NCBI GenBank assembly: GCA_964568355.1
Contig: CAZMRK010000720.1
Coordinates: forward strand, 1-16,283
Reading direction: 5' to 3'
DNA: 16,283 nt
DNA from: JAJPJX01 sp964568355
GTDB lineage: Bacteria; Acidobacteriota; Terriglobia; Bryobacterales; Bryobacteraceae
The notes under the pieces were generated by a model. That model saw nothing but the letters and a program-made list of their open reading frames with translations, ran no database searches and was not told the origin of the DNA. The position numbers were made by a program, and so were the translations under genes. Each line of letters begins with the position of its first letter. Positions within the stretch are counted from its first letter, which is position 1. Shown here piece by piece: positions 12,436 through 16,283 of this stretch.

Positions 12436-15123
12436 ATGTCGAGTTGGAAGATTCGCTGCCTGGATGCGATGCGGGTGCGGTGGCGCTCTCTGGTTCACCG
12501 CCGCCGCGTGGAAGCCGAGCTGGACGACGAGTTGCGATTCCATTTTGACCAGGTCGCCGCGGAGTACATACGGCGGGGAATGACACCCGAAGAAGCTCGG
12601 CGCCAGGCGCGGCTCGAATATGGCGGCGAGCAGCAGATGAAGGAGGAGTGCCGCGAAGCCCGCGGCTGGAGCCTCCTGGAAAACCTGCTTCGCGATATCG
12701 GCTATGCGTGGCGCGGTTTTCGCAAGAGCCCGGTCTTTGCCTGCGCCGCCGTCGGTACCATCGCTTTGGGTGTCGGTGTGAACACGGCCCTGTTCTCGCT
12801 GGTGTACGCACTGGTCTTCCGGCCGTTGCCCGTCCAGGATCCAGCCTCCATTCGCAACGTCTTTCTGCGCACGCGGGGACCCGGCCCTCGCTCCAGTTAT
12901 GGCACGCCTTATTTCATCTCTTTCGCTGAATTTCTTTATATGCGAGAGCACTCGCGTACGGCGGAACTGGTCGGGATTGCGGAAGCATCCCTGAGTTGGA
13001 AAGGTGCGCCGGGAGGATCGCTCCATGCCCAATTGGTCTCGGACAACCTGCTCCCGCTCATCGGTGCGCGGCCGGTCGTGGGTCGGTTTTTCCTCCCGGA
13101 AGAAACGGCCAAGGCCGGCACGGCGCCGGTCGCCGTTCTGAGCTTTGACATCTGGCAGAAATACTTCGGCGGTGCGCCGGATGTGGCCGGCCGGCTCATG
13201 CTGCTCAACCGGACCCCGTTCACCATCATCGGCGTGGCTGACGAGAAGACCCGAGGCCCGCTCGTGCTGAAAGCCGACCTGTGGATCCCTTACACCATGC
13301 AGGCTCTCACCCGGCAGGGAGAGCCTCTGATCCTGGATGCGAATGCCGGTTGGATCCAGGTTTTCGGCCGCAAGCGGCCCGGTGTCCCGGATGCGCAGAT
13401 GCGCGCCGAGATGGAAGTCTTGGGCCAACAGGCCCTGGTAGCGCACGCCTCCAACCGACAGGCGATGGTGACGGTCTCGCCGGGGGCGTTTCTGAACTAT
13501 CCCATGGTCATGCAGGATGGTTTGCCGGTTGCCGCCATCTTGTTTTTAGCGGTGACCCTGGTGCTGCTGGTCGCCTGTGCCAACGTGGCGAACATGCTTC
13601 TGGCGCGCGGATTCAGCCGCCGCCGCGAGATCGCCATCCGTTTGTCTATCGGGGCGGGGAAGCGGCGTCTGCTCGCCCAACTGCTTACGGAGAGTTTCCT
13701 GCTGGGTGCGGCTGGCGGCGCCTTGGGGTTAGGTTTGGCGCAGGTGGGCGCTCAGGTCGTAATAGCGGCCATCCCGGCCTCGCAAATTGGGCCGCATCAA
13801 CTCGACCTTTCCCCCGATTGGCGGATTCTCGCCTACACCCTCGGCCTTTCGCTACTCACCAGCCTGGTCTTCGGCCTGGTCCCGGCGCTGACTCTCCTGC
13901 GGCTCGATCTGGCCCCGGCTCTGAAAGGCGCCCTGGAGACCACCGCCAGGGGAAAGCGTCAACGGCTGCAGCACACCCTCGTTGGGGTTCAGGTAGCGGT
14001 CTGCCTGCTCCTGTTGGTGAACGCAGGGTTGCTCCTGCGCGGCGCTCGCCAAGCCTTGCATCTCGATACCGGGGCCGACCTCCATCACGTGTTCATCGTG
14101 GGTCTGGATCTGCGCCAGCAGCAGTACAGCGTAGAGCAAGCCGCGCGCTTCTTCACCACCCTGCGCGATCAGGTGCAAGCCCTTCCCGGAGTGCAGGCGG
14201 CGGCTGTGGCCACAACCGAACCGGTGGTTAGCCAATGCGGCGATCACGCACGCGCCGTCCTGCCGGACCACACGGTGACCGGCGACTTTCGCGTCCTCTG
14301 CGACCAGGTCGGGCCGGGCTATTTCCGCACGATGGGTATCCCCCTCTTGCAGGGACGCGATTTCCTACCTGCCGACTATCGCCCGGATGCGCGCGTCATC
14401 ATTGTGGATGAGTTCCTGGCCAGGCACTATTTCTCCGGCCGGAATCCCCTCGGCCAGTGGATCCGTGGCGATGATACGCCCACTCACGACCGGCAAATCG
14501 TGGGCGTCGTCGCCTCCACTCGGGAGTTGAGGGTGGGAGAAAAGCCGCAGCCCAAGGTTTACACCCCAATCGAAGGGCTCCGCTATCTCGAAGCCAGGCT
14601 GCTGGTGCGCGACCGCACCGCCGATCCGGCTCTTCCGCGCGCGCTCGAAAGGACCGTGGCCGCGCTCGATCCCGACCTCAACGCGCGTGTTCACCGCATT
14701 GAGGAGAACGTTGAAACGGCCCTCGCGCCGGTGCGCTTCGGCGCTGCCGCGGCAACCACCCTGGGCGCGCTGGGCTTGCTGCTGGCTTGCGCCGGGATCT
14801 ATGGAGTCGTCTCGTTCATGGTGGGCAGCCGCCGGAGGGAAGTCGGCATCCGTCTGGCGCTGGGAGCGGAGAATGCCGATATCCTGCGCCTCATCCTCGG
14901 CCAGGGAATGAAGCCGGTCCTGATTGGCGCAGTTGCGGGAATAGCTCTGGCCGCGGCCGGAGCGCAGTTGATCCGCGTCATGCTCTACGGCGTCAGCCCC
15001 ATCGATCCGTTGGCCTTTTGCTCCATGGCGGCCCTGCTCGCCCTGACCGCCCTGGTTGCCGCCTGGCTGCCCGCCCGCTCCGCCCTGCGCGTCGATCCCG
15101 CCGAGACGCTGCGCGCCGAGTGA
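12436..15123 (+). CDS. Acidobacterial duplicated orphan permease (ADOP; MacB/FtsX-type)
   Basis: This 895-residue inner-membrane protein resembles two fused MacB-type permease halves. A soluble prefix (about 1-85) contains ELDDELRFHFDQ and GMTPEEARRQARLEYGG. The first transmembrane segment (about 99-130) ends NTALFSLVYALVFRPLP, followed by a periplasmic MacB-like domain. FtsX domain 1 lies near 363-480 (CANVANMLLARGFSRRREIA) and includes three helices. A second periplasmic region follows, and FtsX domain 2 occupies about 775-890 (GVVSFMVGSRRREVGIRLAL). No ABC ATPase is encoded nearby, as is usual for this family, which forms large paralogous sets in Acidobacteria. The substrate and energy source are unknown. 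The ATG has a GGGAGGT ribosome site 5 nt upstream. It is co-transcribed with PadR. Confidence 0.93.
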   Translation: MSSWKIRCLDAMRVRWRSLVHRRRVEAELDDELRFHFDQVAAEYIRRGMTPEEARRQARLEYGGEQQMKEECREARGWSLLENLLRDIGYAWRGFRKSPVFACAAVGTIALGVGVNTALFSLVYALVFRPLPVQDPASIRNVFLRTRGPGPRSSYGTPYFISFAEFLYMREHSRTAELVGIAEASLSWKGAPGGSLHAQLVSDNLLPLIGARPVVGRFFLPEETAKAGTAPVAVLSFDIWQKYFGGAPDVAGRLMLLNRTPFTIIGVADEKTRGPLVLKADLWIPYTMQALTRQGEPLILDANAGWIQVFGRKRPGVPDAQMRAEMEVLGQQALVAHASNRQAMVTVSPGAFLNYPMVMQDGLPVAAILFLAVTLVLLVACANVANMLLARGFSRRREIAIRLSIGAGKRRLLAQLLTESFLLGAAGGALGLGLAQVGAQVVIAAIPASQIGPHQLDLSPDWRILAYTLGLSLLTSLVFGLVPALTLLRLDLAPALKGALETTARGKRQRLQHTLVGVQVAVCLLLLVNAGLLLRGARQALHLDTGADLHHVFIVGLDLRQQQYSVEQAARFFTTLRDQVQALPGVQAAAVATTEPVVSQCGDHARAVLPDHTVTGDFRVLCDQVGPGYFRTMGIPLLQGRDFLPADYRPDARVIIVDEFLARHYFSGRNPLGQWIRGDDTPTHDRQIVGVVASTRELRVGEKPQPKVYTPIEGLRYLEARLLVRDRTADPALPRALERTVAALDPDLNARVHRIEENVETALAPVRFGAAAATTLGALGLLLACAGIYGVVSFMVGSRRREVGIRLALGAENADILRLILGQGMKPVLIGAVAGIALAAAGAQLIRVMLYGVSPIDPLAFCSMAALLALTALVAAWLPARSALRVDPAETLRAE

Positions 15124-15423
15124 GCGCCCGCGTGTGGGCTGGTCGTCCTGAAGCCTCGGCCGCCGGTAGAAGACGTCGCCCAGATCGTGCGAGGACGCGT
15201 GCTGAATGCAGAGGTCGGCTTGATGATGCATGAACGGCGCTCCGGAACAACTTATGGATCTGGCTGCTGTACCCGAAGATGGAGTCGCTGGCCGCGCGGG
15301 GGATCGGTGCGGACCCGGTGGCGTGCGAAACGAAAGACCATGGAGAGGAAGTAAACTTAGGCGATATTCCCCTCAAGCAATCCAAATGGAGCCGGGAACG
15401 GGACGTCCGTGAGAGCAACCCCC
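15124..15423. other. Gene-poor interval after the permease, possible degenerate coding remnant
   Basis: No gene with convincing start, length and family match is visible here. One plus-strand frame (about 15232-15360) reads protein-like after a stop codon, with ALRNNLWIWLLYPKMESLAA, and a different frame just upstream (about 15150-15240) reads VEDVAQIVRGRVLNAEVGLM. Both lack a start or a recognisable family, so they may be pieces of a decayed gene or chance. A weak GCCC-N6-GGGC hairpin follows the permease stop. Confidence 0.3.
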
Positions 15424-15468
15424 GTAGCGCACGCTTCAGCGTGCTGCGTCGACGCTCTCGTCGACGTC
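15424..15468 (+). repeat. 45-bp dispersed palindromic repeat unit 2, copy B
   Basis: This is the second copy of the element at 11968-12012, differing at 2 of 45 positions. Here the first stem GCACGCT-TC-AGCGTGC is perfect, and the second part again has CGTCGACG-CTCT-CGTCGACG. The base difference in the stem keeps pairing (A-T here, G-T in the other copy). Confidence 0.75.
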
Positions 15469-15475
15469 TCGCCCC

Positions 15476-15504
15476 GAACCGCGCAAGTAAGCAAGCGGAC
15501 AACC
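15476..15504 (+). repeat. Dispersed repeat unit 1, copy B
   Basis: This matches 11889-11917 at 25 of 29 positions. It follows repeat unit 2 by only 7 bp here and ends 11 bp before the 3' end of the convergent PadR gene. The order of the two units is reversed compared with the other locus. Confidence 0.6.
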
Positions 15505-15515
15505 CAACCGATACC

Positions 15516-15854
15516 CTAAGTGCTCACCGAAGCCTTCTCGACGCGGCCTGTCGCCCACGACGCACCACGGCTGATGCGCGTCACCGCGTCATAGAACTCC
15601 TTGGCCGCCTGCACACCTTTGGGCGTGACGCGCACCAGGCGCTTGGCGCGCCCGCCGCGCTGCGGAGTGGCATCCCCCATCCACGTTTTCAGAAAGCCCT
15701 TCTCCTCCAGGCGATCGATCGTGGTGTAGAGAGCACCAATCGAGCACTTCCGCCGGGTCGTCGCCTCAATCTCCGCGCGGATCGACGCACCATAAGCCCG
15801 GTCGCCCAACCCCGCAGCCGCAGTGATCAAGAGGTACTCAAATTCGCCCAACAT
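15516..15854 (-). CDS. PadR-family transcriptional regulator (second)
   Basis: This 112-residue winged-helix regulator begins MLGEFEYLLITAAAGLGDRA, a second common PadR subtype, different from the one at 12084. It continues with AYGASIRAEIEATTRRKCSI, GALYTTIDRLEEKGFLKTW (recognition helix region) and PQRGGRAKRLVRVTPKGV (wing). ATG 15854 is chosen because the family N-terminus starts there. A longer in-frame start at 15896 would place the promoter inside the gene. There is no ribosome site, and the predicted transcription start is only about 6 nt upstream, so the message may be leaderless. It lies 71 bp downstream of the partial permease on the same strand, the reverse of the usual regulator-first order, and has its own promoter. 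Its target is not evident, but an inverted repeat at its -10 box suggests autoregulation. Confidence 0.88.
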   Translation of the reverse strand: MLGEFEYLLITAAAGLGDRAYGASIRAEIEATTRRKCSIGALYTTIDRLEEKGFLKTWMGDATPQRGGRAKRLVRVTPKGVQAAKEFYDAVTRISRGASWATGRVEKASVST

Positions 15855-15862
15855 GAGTATGT

Positions 15863-15896
15863 CTACATTGTGGTAGTAATGGTGCCCGTCTGTCAA
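15863..15896 (-). promoter_or_regulatory. Promoter and small operator of the second PadR gene
   Basis: On the minus strand a perfect -35 box TTGACA (15896-15891) is followed after 18 bp by CACAAT (15872-15867), matching 4 of 6 bases of the -10 consensus. CTAC-N6-GTAG (15863-15876) forms an inverted repeat centred on the -10 box and shares the TCTACA half with the operator of the first PadR gene. The predicted start is around 15860, close to the ATG at 15854. Confidence 0.5.
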
Positions 15897-15925
15897 CTCG
15901 TCCAGCGCGCCTTCGAAGCTGGATC

Positions 15926-16283
15926 CTATTCGTTGCGGAGCGCTGCCGTCGGTTCGATCGATGCCGCCTGCCGCGCCGGAATGTATCCGGCCAATGCTCC
16001 GGCAGCGAACAGGAACAGACTGGCAGATGTGATCGACAGTGGATCGGCCGGATCGAGCGAGAACAGCACTGACCTGAGCAACCGCGCTCCTGCAAGTGCT
16101 GCCGGCACCCCAAACGCCGCACCGGCGCCGAGCAAGACCAAAGTCTCCCGCATGATCAGCCAGAGCACATCCGCTCTCTGAGCACCCAGCGCCATACGGA
16201 CTCCGATCTCGGCTGTGCGGCGTGCGACCCGATAGCCCACAATTCCGTAAATTCCGAGAGCGCCCAATGCCAGCGCCAGAGCC
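15926..16283 (-). CDS. C-terminal end of an FtsX/MacB-type permease (probable second ADOP), 5' end outside window
   Basis: About 118 codons are present and the frame stays open to the right edge, so the gene starts outside. The visible part is the last FtsX domain: LGIYGIVGYRVARRTAEIGV and MALGAQRADVLWLIM, then two further hydrophobic helices and the terminal PARQAASIEPTAALRNE. This ending is typical of acidobacterial orphan permeases and closely parallels the C-terminus of the permease at 12436-15123 (PARSALRVDPAETLRAE). Whether the full protein has two FtsX domains cannot be seen, so ordinary MacB is not excluded. The PadR gene follows 71 bp downstream. Confidence 0.88.
   Translation of the reverse strand, partial: ALALALGALGIYGIVGYRVARRTAEIGVRMALGAQRADVLWLIMRETLVLLGAGAAFGVPAALAGARLLRSVLFSLDPADPLSITSASLFLFAAGALAGYIPARQAASIEPTAALRNE

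Noticed and set aside
12322..13446. A 374-codon minus-strand open frame
   Set aside because: Antisense to the PadR and permease genes; composition is typical of a shadow frame.
15279..16181. A 300-codon plus-strand open frame over the right edge
   Set aside because: It crosses the dispersed repeats and lies antisense to the second PadR gene and the permease tail, both well supported.
1..16283. CRISPR arrays, tRNA/rRNA genes, insertion sequences, phage genes
   Set aside because: No regularly spaced repeats, RNA gene folds, transposases or integrases were recognised.

Overview
The window is about 16.3 kb of GC-rich DNA that most likely comes from an acidobacterium of the Solibacter/Bryobacter type. 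The main reason is the pair at 12084-15123: a short PadR regulator followed by an 895-residue orphan permease with two FtsX domains and no ABC ATPase beside it. This is the TIGRFAM 'acidobacterial PadR' plus 'ADOP' (acidobacterial duplicated orphan permease) arrangement. The tail of a second such permease and a second PadR gene lie at the right edge. The assignment comes from family knowledge, not from a database search.

Layout. (1) 1-3952, minus strand: a tripartite heavy-metal RND efflux operon in the order outer-membrane factor, lipoprotein adaptor, inner-membrane pump. The genes are packed with a 4-bp overlap and a 3-bp gap, and the pump runs off the left edge. (2) 4217-6684, plus strand: a divergent two-component system, made of a multi-pass membrane histidine kinase and an NtrC-type sigma-54 activator that overlap by 4 bp. 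The intergenic region (3953-4216) contains sigma-54-like -24/-12 elements facing both ways (3965-3980 minus, 4101-4116 plus), with inverted repeats between them at distances expected for activator sites. The simplest reading is a metal or envelope stress sensor that switches on the efflux pump and its own genes through sigma-54. (3) 6716-7642: a secreted alpha/beta-hydrolase esterase. (4) 7581-9051, minus strand: a GNAT acetyltransferase, a 78-residue protein and a zeta-toxin-like kinase, closely spaced. The zeta gene appears to carry a 1-base frameshift near 7766-7768 that replaces its normal C-terminus. (5) 9154-11848, minus strand: a two-domain universal stress protein, a small membrane or secreted protein of unknown function, and a secreted DUF4038/GH140-like glycoside hydrolase. 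(6) 11849-15123: repeats, a near-consensus promoter embedded in a long perfect inverted repeat, PadR, then the orphan permease. (7) 15124-16283: a gene-poor stretch with a second copy of the repeats, a PadR gene on the minus strand with a nearly leaderless promoter, and the 3' end of another permease.

The observations most worth following up are the bidirectional sigma-54 control region, the frameshifted zeta toxin, the 39-bp PadR operator/promoter, and the 45-bp direct repeats that bracket the PadR-permease cassette. No RNA genes, CRISPR arrays or insertion sequences were seen.
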